DNA of 64,000 nucleotides from Aphrophora alni (Eukaryota > Arthropoda > Insecta > Hemiptera > Aphrophoridae). The position numbers and the translations under genes were made by a program. Under the pieces are notes generated by a model. That model was not told the origin of the DNA, ran no database searches, and saw only the letters and a list, made by a program, of their open reading frames with translations. Of this stretch, positions 10,821-23,279 are shown piece after piece. Location: the NCBI GenBank assembly GCA_963513935.1, contig OY740766.1, positions 6,665,000-6,728,999 of the forward strand. Reading direction: 5' to 3'. The stretch's first letter is position 1, and each line of letters opens with the position of its first letter.

Positions 10821-11215
10821 GTTTTTGATGTTTAAAGAACAAAAAAACCTATTGTGTTACAAATTTCCATTGTTAGTAGAAACCGATACTATCATGTGTG
10901 TTGCAGATTTTGTGGTTCCCATTTATGGGGAATTTTTAAACATTTTTTTATAATATTTAATGTGTACTCAAAATGCAGAACTTTTTGTTTTTAGATCCTT
11001 GAAACCATTCTAAACGATATTGTTAAAGTTCAATGGCATTAGATTTATTTCATGCAGATACTTAATTTTATTATTACCTTAATACATTAATACCTTACAC
11101 TATTATTATTTAATGCTTTATTTAATGGAAGTTGGTATTTAACTATTATTATATTTTGTTAACATACTGTATAATAGGTGATGGAGTAACCAATGTAATA
11201 TTGTTATATTTACAG

Positions 11216-11269
11216 AAGAACCTCATTATCAGCATCATCAATACAAGCCCAACTACTATTCACAAAAAG
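11216..11269 (+). CDS. Vinc: Vinculin, linker exon (cassette 2)
   Basis: 54 nt, entering and leaving in phase 1; translates as EEPHYQHHQYKPNYYSQK using the G from the previous exon. The acceptor is tatttacag (11215) and the donor gtattg (11270). It is rich in His, Tyr and Gln and unlike the vertebrate linker, so assignment rests on clean splice sites, matching phase and position between two secure vinculin linker exons. It may be insect- or lineage-specific and alternatively spliced. Confidence 0.7.
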
Positions 11270-12826
11270 GTATTGTAATTTGTGTTGTGTGTTAATCAGA
11301 GAACTTTTTCTTTGTAGTTCATTTACACATCAAGATACTGTGTGAATTGTTTATATAAATAGAATAAGTATGTATTTGTGTATAGTATTAAATACGATTA
11401 TTGTTTTGGGATTGATCACTTTACTAACACATGAGCAATTCTTGAATTCATCGTGTTTTAAATTGTACTTTCTGTTTCTTGTTCCATCTCAACTTCAAGA
11501 GATTCCAATAACATCGTGTATCTCATACAGTTTAGCAGCGATGATCATCAAAGATGTGCTTCTCAATATTTCTGTCATATAATTGGTTTTCCCCACTATT
11601 TTTATTTCGTAGCAGTTGAACCGAATATGCTGCAATGCCTCCACCACCCTCTTATAAAGACCACAGTATGGAGAATGTGCAAGGTCGAAACTTTACAAAT
11701 ATTCATCTCTAGTTAAATGACCAATTCTAGCTTGTGCTTGAAATGACTGAATCTCCTTTCTACTGACTCCACTCTATAAATAAAGATCACTTGATTCTTC
11801 ATTATACAGTTTTCTACCTGTAAAGGTGTTCTTTCAGGAGTCCTGTTATTTTCAACATGTGTTCCGTCCGTTGTCATCTCTACGAAAGTACGATAGCGAC
11901 CACAAAAATTAACATAGGAACATGATATTTCGAAAAATCTAATTTAAAATATCAAAGTAGTGGTAATTGTACACAATTTTTTTTCATATCTCTTGTGTTA
12001 TTCAACTTATAATACACCAAATTACAAAAGAATGTACAGATTTCAATTCTACGTATGATACCTCTTCTCTATGATGACAAATGAAATTTTGAACCTAACC
12101 TCCTAAGAATGTCATACTTGTATAGTTACAAGATCTGCCGGCCCGAATCACCAATACGAGCGTAGCAAGTGGAGGCTTCTTTACATGAGCCGAGACACTG
12201 ACATGACCGAAGTGAGTGAAGACTATAAATTGACTATAAATAAAACATAAACTGTTGGTGAGTGAACTTAATGATCCTGAAATAGATTACATGACACTTG
12301 TATGTTTCTAAATGACTATGTATGACATTTGGTATTTTTTGACATTACTGTAGACATTTTTCTTGTAAAGGCCTTGATATTTAGCAGCTATATCTTTAAC
12401 TAAAATTAGTTTCCTACATGTTTATTTATCACAACATATCAGATGATAGCAGTCGCAGTGACATCTCTTAGTAAAACCATTACTAGTTTTCTTGAATTGT
12501 ATTACATATGTTTGGGAAGTTTTATGACCGATTATCTGTATGAAGACTCTTCAATAATATGTTCGTCATATTGGTGTGTTGTTTATTTCTATAAAGATAA
12601 GTGATGATATTGACTTCGGTGAAACAAGTTAAGTGTGTTCTACATGCAAACTATGTACATGTTTCCAAGAATTTCATACCTTGAAAAAAGTCTACATGTT
12701 AAAAAGAACTTTTTATTGTACTCAAATATGTTTTTATGTTGTTCTAAGTTCAAATAATTTGAGGGGAGGGTTGGAAATCACACTCCTTTGTAGTCTGTTT
12801 TTGGTAAAATACTTGCTTTTTTGCAG
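11270..12826 (+). other. Vinculin intron (1.6 kb)
   Basis: No recognisable element apart from a small GC-enriched patch near 12130-12240 that resembles the patch at 3630-3800 in style. The short ORFs here have no coding character. Confidence 0.6.
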
Positions 12827-12865
12827 CTAGTGACAGAGCACATCACCGTGCACACTTACCAACAG
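12827..12865 (+). CDS. Vinc: Vinculin, linker micro-exon (cassette 3)
   Basis: 39 nt, phase 1 to phase 1; translates as ASDRAHHRAHLPT using the borrowed G. It has a strong polypyrimidine acceptor (cttttttgcag, to 12826) and a consensus donor gtaaat (12866). Small, basic and His-rich. Like cassette 2 it has no clear vertebrate counterpart and is supported by splice signals and phase only. Confidence 0.65.
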
Positions 12866-13924
12866 GTAAATCTATGAGGCCCGTTGGAGTCTAGCCGATG
12901 TCAAGAAAGTAGTGAAATAGACAATTACAAGGTTTAAAGAACCAATGTAACACTATTTTAAACAAATTTACCCTATACTACTTATACTGGATAAGACTCT
13001 CTACCAATACATTTTAACATATGATACAAGTCTGTTCTTCCTTTTTCAAAAATTACATTAAAAAGCTTGAAAATAAATAAATATATATGTTGAAAGGAAA
13101 ACATTATATATAACAATGATTCACAAAATTTTCCTCTTCTCTTCTTTAATAATGTTTAATTATTACGGTCAAAATTCAATATTTTGAGAAAATACATTTT
13201 TATTTTCAAAGACAATTGTAATGTAATAAATTAAACATGTGTAATCTTTTTAAATTGTTACCAGTAACTCACAAATTGTTTAAACAATTGGTACAATTGA
13301 ATTTCTAAAGATTTTTTTTTTTGTTCAAAAGATTATGAAAAATAATGCTAATCTATTGTAGTATTTTTCTGCAAATGTTTAAAAATAATTTATTTCTTGT
13401 GGCAGAAAAATCTTAGCTAATTCATATATATGATAATCATATTCTTTTATAAATATTTTCAACTTATTTATAATACATGTTATTTCAGGCCATAAAGATG
13501 TTTTATTGGAGGAAAAGTTAGTTAAAATCATTAGAGTTAATTAGATGTGTGAGAGATACCTCAAATTTTTAGTTACAGGTATATCGAATGTGTATTATTA
13601 GAATCTAATTCATCATAGTTTGGTTCAACTCAAAATTGGTTTATGAGAAAGACAGACAGAAAATCAGTTCGGGCAGACTTTTGAATAAAAGATATACATT
13701 TTTGATTCAAAGATACCCAAATTTTATATACCCATAAAAATGTCTGCATCATATATACTTCACTCTATAATAATATTCTTTAAATTTGAATGGAAGTAAA
13801 AAAATTATAAAATTAAAGGACCTAACTTAATAATTTAATTAACCTAAATTAAAATTCAATTAACTTTCAACAGCTGTATATTTACAGTTGAAGACAGCAT
13901 TTGATTATTATTGAATTTTTTCAG
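12866..13924 (+). other. Vinculin intron (1.1 kb)
   Basis: AT-rich; no mobile element or confident exon. A weak acceptor-like site near 13490 was considered and rejected as an exon. Confidence 0.6.
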
Positions 13925-14049
13925 AAATGGCTCCACCTCGACCACCTCTTCCAGGAGGAGAGATGCCTCCACCACGTCCCCCACCTCCAGAAACAGACGA
14001 TGAAGATGATATGTTCATGCATGCACCACAACCAAATCAACCTATTATG
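13925..14049 (+). CDS. Vinc: Vinculin, main proline-rich linker and start of tail
   Basis: Starts in phase 1 and ends in phase 0. Reads E-MAPPRPPLPGGEMPPPRPPP, then PETDDEDDMFMHAPQPNQPIM. This matches the vertebrate linker pattern [21 protein letters not shown], an acidic stretch, then NQPMM at the start of the tail. PPRPPLP and PPPRPPPPE are the class of motif bound by SH3 proteins such as vinexin/CAP/ponsin and by Arp2/3 partners in vertebrates. Acceptor tttttcag, donor gttagt. This exon anchors the identification of the whole gene together with the next one. Confidence 0.95.
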
Positions 14050-14173
14050 GTTAGTTTGTCTTTTAAATGTTATTTATTTATATATTTATCTAATTATTCA
14101 TTAGAATATGAAGTCAACATAAAGTAAGGAGTTAATTTGGTTTCAAACACAAAATGAGATAAAACACACATAC

Positions 14174-14250
14174 AGTAGACGCTCTTTTAACCGGCACGTT
14201 TGAGACCACGGCCATGCCGGATAACCAATTTTGCCGGATAATCGAGCACG
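14174..14250 (+). mobile_element. Solo Tigger/pogo terminal end
   Basis: Begins TA-cagtagacgctcttttaa and continues with two ccggataa motifs (near 14217 and 14234), typical of Tigger ends. It is related to the 13-bp terminus at 7104. No matching inverted end was found before the next exon, so this is a truncated or solo end. The rest of this 584-bp intron has nothing recognisable. Confidence 0.5.
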
Positions 14251-14633
14251 TCTAGTTTTTAATGGGAATACCTAAGAAAAGGGGTATCTGGAGTAAAGAT
14301 CCATGACGAGTATTTAACGCTTCATAAATTCACTTAGATTGTGTTTCAAAATGTTCAAATAATGCAATTCACTTTTTTCATGGTAGCAAAGAAAGACAAA
14401 TTTACCCGCTTTTTAAAACTTTCAAATATTTTGTGTTAAGACAGATCTTTTTCAAACTGAGTGTGTATATCTATAAATTAGTGTATACAATGAAATTTTA
14501 TATTTGAGTGCTATCTGTTATCAAAATCATTGACTTCCCAAACATCTATCACATATTTATAAAACTTATATTTATGATGTCTTCTTAATGAAAGAAAATT
14601 GTATTATTTCATAGTTGATTATTTTTAATGTAG

Positions 14634-14873
14634 ATGGCAGCACATGGACTTCATCAAGAAGTTCGACAATGGTCAAGTAAGGACAATGAAATTATTGCAG
14701 CTGCTAAGAAAATGGCTCTCTTAATGGGACGACTTTCACAACTTGTAAGAGGAGAGGGAGGTACCAAAAGAGATTTGATTGCTTGTGCTAAAGCTATTGC
14801 TGAAGCATCAGAAGAAGTGACAAGGCTAGCAAAGGAGTTAGCTAGAGAGTGTACAGACAAACGCATGCGTACG
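14634..14873 (+). CDS. Vinc: Vinculin tail, helices 1-3
   Basis: 80 codons, phase 0 at both ends (240 nt). The translation [20 protein letters not shown] continues through [20 protein letters not shown] and ends in CTDKRMRT. It follows vertebrate vinculin almost residue for residue. This is the core of the five-helix tail bundle that binds F-actin and PIP2 and that the head masks in the autoinhibited state. The acceptor is tttaatgtag and the donor gtatgt. The opposite strand also shows an open frame here; it is a shadow. Confidence 0.98.
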
Positions 14874-15092
14874 GTATGTATTCAGCATGATTGAGAGTAT
14901 ATTTATATGTGAAACTCAATATTTCTCTTATTTTAATGATTGTATTATTTTTCATTGAGTTGTGAGTGAATTTCCTTTGGACATGTAGTTATTGGAATCA
15001 CTCTCAAATCAACGGGTTGAATGTTCATTTATGTAATTTTTCATGTTTTGTTTTGAGTCAATATCGTCATTTTTTCTTAATAAATAATTTTA

Positions 15093-15260
15093 GTTGGTCT
15101 AGTAGTTAGAGCTCTCGCCTTTTATCTATGACGTTCCAGCTTCAATCCCCTTGGGGGTTTCAACAAATTTTGGTGTTACCTTAGGATTGTGAAGTAAAAT
15201 GTGGAGCTACAATTAGTAGCGAATCTTGGTCATGAATGCTAAAATTATAATGAGAAGAAT
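15093..15260 (+). mobile_element. tRNA-derived SINE, first monomer
   Basis: Begins with a tRNA-like promoter. The A box is TGGTCTAGTAG (about 15094) and the B box GCTTCAATCC (15139-15148), followed by ccttggggg. The tail region, with gagctacaattagtagcg and ctaaaattataatgagaag, recurs in the next monomer. Pol III promoter structure is seen directly; SINE assignment is inference from the A/B boxes and the unit repetition. Confidence 0.6.
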
Positions 15261-15261
15261 T

Positions 15262-15420
15262 CAGTGTGCGAGCTTCTGGCTTGTCTATCGTTAGAGCTTT
15301 GGCTTCACAAGTTCAATTCGGATGGGGGGCTCAAATATTTATGAAGTTGACCAGCTCCATGAAGAAAATTGAGAAGCTAAAATTGGTAGTACACTGATTG
15401 AGAAGACTAGAACAACGAGT
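15262..15420 (+). mobile_element. tRNA-derived SINE, second monomer
   Basis: A diverged repeat of the preceding unit: A-box-like TTGTCTATCGTTAGAGC (15281) and B box GTTCAATTC (15311), then a body with gagaagctaaaattggtagt. Together they look like a head-to-tail dimer. No terminal poly-A and no clear target duplication. Confidence 0.5.
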
Positions 15421-15973
15421 GTAGAAATATTTATATTCTAATCCTCACACATATCTCGCTTACAAAGCCGTCTACCAGGCCAATGTTCTTAACACACATT
15501 TGCACCAATGAGTTTAGTTTAAAACTTGATGTACTGACCATATATTACCTGATGAATAGTCGTCAGGGCTAGACCCACAGCAGGTTGTTGTACTAAGGAT
15601 TTATTTATTTTTGAATAGAAATAAACATTGTTTACCCACTATTCTTTACCTGATTACAGCTTTGGTAATTTCTCATTTTATTTGTACAATCCCAGGTTCA
15701 TTTTTAAACCAGCAAAGTCTTATATTACCAAATTTCAAACCTTGAACATTTTTAAATGCTCAATCTTGGGATTGTCCCAATGGTCATTTTCGTGTTTAAC
15801 CCCTTACATATACAATTGTGTTGGTTTGTTTTGTTTATGAAAATTGTTTTATTTAGAGTTATGAGTTATGAGTCTCTTATCGTTTGGTTTTTATTGGATA
15901 GGAATGGAACAGGTTTTCCTTAGAATTAATATTTATAACTTCTGGCAATAGTATACAAAGGAATATGTATACT

Positions 15974-16014
15974 AAACCCTTGTTTGTGTTTTAAACAAGG
16001 GTTTAAAACACAAA
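15974..16014. repeat. Two overlapping perfect hairpins
   Basis: Hairpin 1: AAACCCTTGTTT (15974-15985) with AAACAAGGGTTT (15993-16004), 12 bp, 7-nt loop. Hairpin 2: TTTGTGTTTTAAAC (15983-15996) with GTTTAAAACACAAA (16001-16014), 14 bp, 4-nt loop. They share 15993-15996 and cannot both form. No U-tract follows; this is not a bacterial-type terminator. Confidence 0.85.
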
Positions 16015-16752
16015 GAGTACTTACAAAATACTTAATTTCTTGTGTATCAATTGTTTTAATTTGTTAACTATTGGCATAAGCTCTAGATATTTATTTACAG
16101 TTAATTAATTTGTTTATTTGTGTTAATTATTTTAATGTGTACTCACCAATTTTTATTTCACAACATATAGCGAAAGTAATATATTTTATGTAGTATAGGG
16201 AAAGTTATGTGATAGGTCAAATATCGATTCAAGTTTTGAGGATTCATTGGTACTGTGGTCCCCTAAGTCCAAAACTAGTTTTTGGAATGATGTCTGTGTC
16301 TTTTTAAAGATTCTGTTATATATGTCCAGACTACAGCACAAATGTGTGGGCAGATTTTAACCAAATTTGGTAAGTAGGCATATTTTGGCCATATATGTAT
16401 CAGGTTTTTTTTGATAACTCAAAATTTAGAGGTAGCTGCCATAAAAAAATATATATATAATTTTCTCAAAATTCTCTCTTAATAATTTTGAACAACATGT
16501 GCTCATGTGTAGCCTCTAACGATCCAAACCTAACATATTATTTGTCATCTTTACACGGTAAAAACATTTAAAATAAAACATGTACTGTTATAAAATACTT
16601 AATTTCTCAATATTGGGACTACTGATTTAATTCAAATTTTAGTGGAAAAAAAGACTCTTAACACATATGGAAAATTTCAAATATAAAAATATTACAGCAC
16701 AGGAATAATGGGGAAAAAAGAACTTTTAACTGCCATCATTAAAAGCTTGATA

Positions 16753-19206
16753 CACTAATGTCCTGATTATCCGAAACATGATTAACTGAATATCCCAGAT
16801 TACTCAGAATTCGATTACGTCCGGATTCAGACTTCGGATTTGAAATTACAATGACGATAGTAAAACTTTTATCGTGGACTATAGGCCCGCTACTGTCTCT
16901 TCTGGCTGTACCCTTTGCATGCTTCACTCTGCCAGCTCGGTGCTCGTTGACACAGTGTCTAGCGATTGTTTACAGTTGATACTACAGAGATTACGTTTAA
17001 ATTTTTTAGTTCATTGTTGGTATGAGTTGTGTGGGCAAGTAAATTGTGACTGCAAGTGAGTTGTGAATGCAAGTGAGTTATTTGTTGTTGGTTTAAATCA
17101 GCAAAAACAGTTTGTCACAAAAAATAAAACGTGTTGTTGTTTCCATTGAAAAGAAACTGGTAGCCATAAACAAGATGGACAAATAACAGTCAGTTAAATA
17201 TATTTGTATTGAGTAGGTGCATCTACTGTCTGTGATTGGAAAAATATAGTATCTGGTAGTGTAGGTGACAAACAACTAAAACAGCAAAAATGATACACAT
17301 AACAAAGCCCGAAGAACGCCATTGTGGCGTTCTGATATCAGGGCCAATTCTTAAACAAAAAACTTTGAGCTTAAATAAAAAACTAGATGGCGATGAAAGT
17401 TTTACTGCTAGTGTAGGGTGGTTAACTAGATGAAAAAACAGGCATGGGGTTAGGCAGCTAACAGACACTGTGGAAAGCCTCTCGGCTAATGCCAGCAAGG
17501 CAGAAAGCTTTGTTGTAAATTTTTAAAAGTTTGTGGCAGACCAACAGTTATTGGCTGCTCAGGTTTATAATGCAGATGAAACGAGCTTAAACTTCAAAAT
17601 AGTGCCAAGAAAAACGTTGGAATCCAAACTTGATACTGGAGTCCAGAACCATAAAAAAAAACTAAGAACGAGTAACGCTGCTTGCTTGTAGCAATGTTGC
17701 CCGAATCCATAAACTCCACTGGTCTTAGTGAGAAAATCAAAAAATTCCAGAGTGTTGAAAAATGTAAGGTCTACCTTCTGTACTTGTTTTAGTTAATGAA
17801 TCAAATTCATTCCGTAAGTTTAAAATACCTACTTCAAACAGTGGTCCTCCGGATTTAAACTAAAATAATCAAAAATCATTTTATTTTATTTTATCTTAAA
17901 TGCTATAGCATTTAAAAGTATACTGCCTCATTGCCACTCATTTATACATCACAAAAATTAGCCTGGATGTCATCTAACATTTTGAAAGACTGGTTTTTCA
18001 GAACTTTTTTCCATCACGATTTTTATAATGAAAAACTGTGCTTCTCAAAGCTGTGTTATTAATTCATAATGACCCCACATACCTGGGATCTGACAAACTA
18101 AAATGTTCTACTAAAACTGTTCTATTTTTGCCACCAAATGTCACATCTCTCAAACGGCCGATTTGTCATGGCCTATGAAATGGTTGTATCGAAAAAAAAA
18201 CTCTTAAGGAAAATTATTGAAGCAGATGATGATGGACCTAATGACATCAATACAACTTTAAAGCAGATGATTATTAAAGACATGATGATCATATACATGT
18301 CAGTTGCTGCATGGAATGAAGTTACTGCTATGCCCTTAAATAAAACCTAGAAGAAGATCTGGCCTAATATCCTGATAATAAAGCAGATTTGAAACTCAAT
18401 TGACAACTAAACCTGTAGAAGCTGTCAATGACAGATTGTTAGAGATGTTTAAGACTATGAAAGGGTGCTCTGACTTTCAGTTGGAAGACGTTTCAGAGTG
18501 GATACATAGTGATGAGGACCCTTGACACCAAGCTTTATTTGAAGACAACATTGTGGCTGCCTGTACATCTGATCATCAAATACGAAATGACGAATTAGCA
18601 AATTGTTTGACGAACTGTAGTTTTATTTAAAATATCAAGATGATACTTCCTGGAAAAATTATGATGATAAAATCCCTCGAGGTCAATCTGCTCAAAAGCT
18701 CCTATCGAACCTCAGAAAAATATCAATAACTTATTCAAAAAACCTGATTAAAACTGTTTAAACAATAGCTATTATACAGTGTAGTGTAAGTTTTATGCTG
18801 TACCGTATTTTATAATACAGTAAAATACAGTAAAAATTAGATATTGTACAAAACATTTAGATTGTGTAATGTTTATTGTAAGCCTACAGAATGTATTTTC
18901 TACTTGTTAATTTGTACTACAAATATCTAGTATGTACTGTAAAAAATAAACTATGTATACATTTATACACTATTAGTTTTATTTTCTCCTCACTGTACTT
19001 CATGAACACAATCATAAAATGTTTTATTTTACTGTTTCAAAACCTTCATTTATGTAGCGTAAATGAGCATACTATAAAATTTAAGGCGCGGGTAAGTACG
19101 GTATACATGTTTTATCGGGGAAATAGAATGTTTCCGGACTATCCGGATTTTCAATTAACTGAATGACCCTCGCTCCCATCAAGTTCAATTAATCGGGACT
19201 TTTGTG
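16753..19206 (+). mobile_element. Tigger/Jerky-type transposon, inactive
   Basis: Terminal repeats start cactaatgtcctgatta (16753) and, on the minus strand from 19206, cacaaaagtcccgatta; both sides are flanked by TA. Plus-strand relics run in transposase order. First is a pipsqueak-like helix-turn-helix (KRVVVSIEKKLVAINKMDK, about 17129-17190). Next is the catalytic-domain start VYNADETSLNFK with PRKTL (about 17560-17620), then a C-terminal block KKLLRKIIEADDDG with MIIKDMMIIYMSVAAW (about 18195-18315). Stops and frameshifts make it dead. About 2.45 kb, close to a full-length Tigger. Confidence 0.8.
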
Positions 19207-19449
19207 TATTCATCAAATATGATACGTTAAGGACTATTTATGATTGGTGAAGCAAGTTTACACAATTTTTTTAAAGACAATGTCTAAATTTCATTTTCAC
19301 TTTTTGATTGACAACTATTGAACTGACATTTTTGATGATGATTTAGTTTTGGTTTGTTTTTATTTGGTTTTGGAGATGGGTTAGTTTGTAAGTTTGTACA
19401 ATGTTTTTCCATACATTATTTCAAACGTATTTTGTATTTGCCTTATTAG

Positions 19450-19590
<141 letters not shown>

Positions 19591-21489
19591 TAAGCATGTT
19601 ATTTTTGGAATTAATATTTGATTGCTTATGACACTTTTCACATTTTTGTGTGATTTGTACAAATTAAATCATATTTTACATGAAAATTCTCAGTATGTAA
19701 ATTTTTGTTACTATTTTAAAGTTTTAGGTCTTGGTTCCTAAAGAATAAAAATAGTTTAGATTTATCAATATTGTTTATAACGATTGCCTCTTTTGTAGTG
19801 TGTTTTTGAAACATTTCAGGAAGCATATACACATAAGATCTAATCAAGAGTCACAATCTCATCAATAATTGATAAACTTCAATAAAGTTGAACTCTTCTT
19901 TATTCCATTTTTTATGGCCACTTTACATCATCGTTGGCCGTTACAATTCAAATTTTAAAGAAGTCAATCAGTTTGGCATTAATACATATATCGAAGAGTG
20001 TTTTAAAGTTGGAAGTACAAGTTCTTTTATTTTATTATTTTTATTTTTTTGTAATACTAAAAAATAAAAATAATGAAACACCGCGTTCTAATTCATTCCT
20101 GCTTAGGAATTCATAGGAAATTCTCGCAAAATATAATTATGTAACACTTAGATAAATGGATGAGTATTCAAGTATTATAGAGAACAGAGATAAATTAACT
20201 TTTCAGGCAATCATCAGCAATTTAACGAGCATGTAGAATTTCATATGGGGCTATGAAAACTACTGTTAAGAAATAGAGAGGAAGAACAACCTGACTTAAC
20301 TGGATCTAGGTGCAGTTCAGATTAGTGAACTGTCAAAAGTATGCCTGTTTAATGAGGTTGCATTTTTCAGTGTGTAAGCTACTTTGAGATCTTCATTAGT
20401 ATAATGGACATAAAGGAAATATTTTAAGCTAAAAAGAAGTAGAGATGTAAACAGGTAGAGCTGTTCCTTGGAGCATTATATATTTGCAAGACACTCTTAC
20501 CATTAGAGAATGTCACAAGGACATTCAGGCCTTCAAGTAATACTAAGTAGTAAACCTGGTAATAGAATTTAGACAGCATATGTTGTGGTTGGGAATATAC
20601 AATGGTAATCCCATTTATGGATTTTATATGATAAGGGGAAAACTGCAAGACACATCGTCATAGAATTCAAAAGAGAAGAAGACTCTACATATTGGTGGTA
20701 TAGAGAACTTAGTGTATGTACGTTTAGATCCAGGCAAAAGCACATCTATTATCTAACTCGAATGAATGTTTGGATAATCGCTCTGAGCTGAAGAGGATCA
20801 GCAGGGAAGTTGATTTGGACTGTAAAAAAACTGAGCTCTGAGATAGGAAAATAAATAGTGTACATAATACCAAACACTAAGGAAACCAAATATGTTGCCA
20901 TCTCCTTAAAAATGGCAGTGTAAAAATTATCGGTTATAAAGTAAAAACCACAAATGGTGAATCTAAAATTTAGTCAACTTAATTTAATAAAAAGTAATTA
21001 AATGTAAAGGCTTATGGACCGAACCAATGGGGATTTAAAGAAAATTATTTTTCATAAGTAAATTGGAAAAACTTAAAATAAACCTGAATTGGGCAATCAT
21101 TGTTTGATTTTTTTTCCAATTTACTCATGTAATTTTCTTTTACACGTGGCTTAGGCCAATCTTCGTATTTGATCAATGTCCGTTATTTTGAGATATGTTA
21201 CAGCATCTATGGTTTATTAAGGTTTTTGACTGATAACTCCTGATCTTTATTTTTTAGAATATGGTGTCATATATTTTTCATTACTTAGGTCTTGTTGTGG
21301 TTGTAGGTCTGTAAGAAAGTATGTGGAATGTTTTGCACTGTTTATTATTTGTGAACACATTACTGGGAAATGTGGGGTATTTTAACACATTCATTAGTTG
21401 TAAAAAAAAAAAAAAAAAAAATCAATTATCTCCAGAATGTTTGCAATATTTAGTATAAAATCAATGCAATTTGTATAACTTAATTATTA

Positions 21490-21640
21490 TAAATATAATA
21501 TAACCTAATCTACAAGGTTATCAAATAATGTCTCAGTACAAATATATTAGTTTATTTAAAACGTAAATATAATTTAACTTAATGGACAAGGTTATCAAAT
21601 GTCTCCATACAAATATACTAGTGTATTTAAAATACACTAC
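21490..21640 (+). repeat. Tandem duplication of a ~75-bp unit
   Basis: Two diverged copies, each containing caaggttatcaaat, then tgtct(c/a)..tacaaatat and tatttaaaa. Local duplication; no further meaning visible. Confidence 0.7.
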
Positions 21641-22785
21641 TACAAAATGTGTTTAATATGATCATTTCAGAAGTCATGGCACAAGAACAATCTGTTTCTC
21701 TAATTATCTAAAACATCAGGCTATGTCTTCTACTGTTACAACGCCTTAAGGTATCTTTGGCGGTTTATGTTTAGGGGTGTGAGTATAAGACAGGTGACCA
21801 TGCATGGCACCCTGCAATACCATGGGATCCAATCCAGGTGTTAGGAATCTGTTGGAACATTTTTAGAAACTGGACTTCTCGATTCAGAATATTTGGTATG
21901 ATGAGTTCTTGCACCTTGTTGAAGTACTTTTTTCTTCCCCAGAGGAGAAAAATGCATTATTAGGGATCATTGTTTGATCCCGACCCACAGTTTATAGACT
22001 CTCACTCTCTGAAAAACTCCCCCTCATCAGATGTCATTCCACTCTAGAATCATTGATTAGCATATCTTCAAGGTAGCTCCTCATATTTTTCCTTGTTGAA
22101 TTCTGTCTTTTTTAAATCTTCTTCTATACGAGAGAATAACAAAATTACATTTCTCTCTTCTTACCTTGGAGAATTTGCTCCACAAAAGCCGCCACCAAAT
22201 TCTAGGCGTCTCGTGTTCTAGTATCCCTCCAACAATGTACATACCTTGCACCCCTTGTTGTCATGTTCAGTTATCAATGGGTAATATTTCCTATCAATGA
22301 AAAGGATTCAATAATTCCTACCCAATATGCTGCATCAAATATCTACTTACTGGCACCTTGTGTTTTACTAACAATCGTCCAATGTACTTTTACCATTTAA
22401 GTTTCCCATTCTAGTCGGGACAAGATGGGTTCACCAGAGAATAAGATCTACTTTGAAATCGTTTGTCATTTTCAGTCCAGTGATGTCTTTGCATTTTTTA
22501 TGAATGCTATTTGTAGGTATGCAAAATATGAAGGAGTCTAATTTTACTAATACCTTCTTCCAGGATTAAAAGCCTAAAACTCTTCTTTGAACTCTTAAAC
22601 ATATCAACAAGCATCATAATTGTTTTCTTTTCATTTATGTAAGTCCTGGGATGTACAGATCTTACTTGGTCTTCAATGCTACTCATTTTGCACTTTTTTC
22701 CCCCCAACAATGTAATGGGCTCGGTAGGTTATTGAAATCTTCTGCCACTTGGTAGTAAAATGATATTGATGCTTAGTTGAGTACA

Positions 22786-22865
22786 GTGAAACTTCTAAAT
22801 AAAAGACACTGCTCGGAACCACATAAAATGTCCACTATTGAGAAGTGTCGCTATCGGGAGAGATG
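22786..22865 (+). mobile_element. Possible DNA-transposon end
   Basis: The sequence cagtgaaacttctaaataaa followed by gacactgctcgg and, further in, aaatgtccactattgagaag resembles terminal and subterminal sequence of Tigger/pogo-like elements. No matching inverted end or transposase was found nearby. Confidence 0.35.
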
Positions 22866-23279
22866 CAGTTATATATAGCCCGGCTGATAATGCATGGTAA
22901 ACCACCATACTTAAACGTGTTTAGAAAATTTAGAAGATGAACCAAAATTATATGTTCATTAATCTACAGTATATTACTTTAATGGACATTCGGTCGATAA
23001 AATTGAAATAAATTAAACATTGCTATTGTTTCATGACTGTCTACTGTATTATCAAAGTTTTTATAGTACAACAGGCACAATGGTTTAAATCTCACAAAAA
23101 CACAAATTTTTAAATAAAATAATATTCTTTATTTATTAATCATTTCGTACTACATTACTGAATAAACAAATAGGCAAACTAGGAAAATGTAAATTTTAAA
23201 ATGGAGAAGGTTAAACTGTGTAAGGTTTAAAGTATTAGTTTGAGAGGCATCACAATACATAAATTTACTAAACACTATT

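Larger units (their letters stand above)
5103..11215 (+). other. Vinculin intron (6.1 kb)
   Basis: Contains two minus-strand mariner relics (5700-6335), a long Tigger-like element (7104-10569) with an internal triplicated segment and a nested piggyBac element (8156-8989), and one copy of an unclassified dispersed repeat (10608-10820). No host exon is seen. Confidence 0.7.
14874..19449 (+). other. Vinculin intron (4.6 kb)
   Basis: Holds a dimeric tRNA-derived SINE (15093-15420), a pair of overlapping perfect hairpins (15974-16014) and a Tigger/Jerky-type transposon (16753-19206). 15420-15970 and 16015-16750 show nothing recognisable. Confidence 0.7.

Noticed and set aside
13490..13555. Possible extra vinculin exon after tatttcag at 13489
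   Set aside because: It reads a short peptide to a stop in the incoming phase, and no donor returns it to phase 1 for the secure exon at 13925. It could only be an alternative terminal exon, for which there is no other support.
14654..14866. Minus-strand open frame
   Set aside because: Antisense shadow of the strongly conserved vinculin tail exon.
17223..17498. Minus-strand 91-codon frame
   Set aside because: Antisense to the plus-strand Tigger transposase relic in 16753-19206.
22507..22710. Minus-strand 67-codon frame near a slightly GC-richer stretch
   Set aside because: No recognisable domain, splice context or neighbouring frame that extends it convincingly; noted in the intron entry only.
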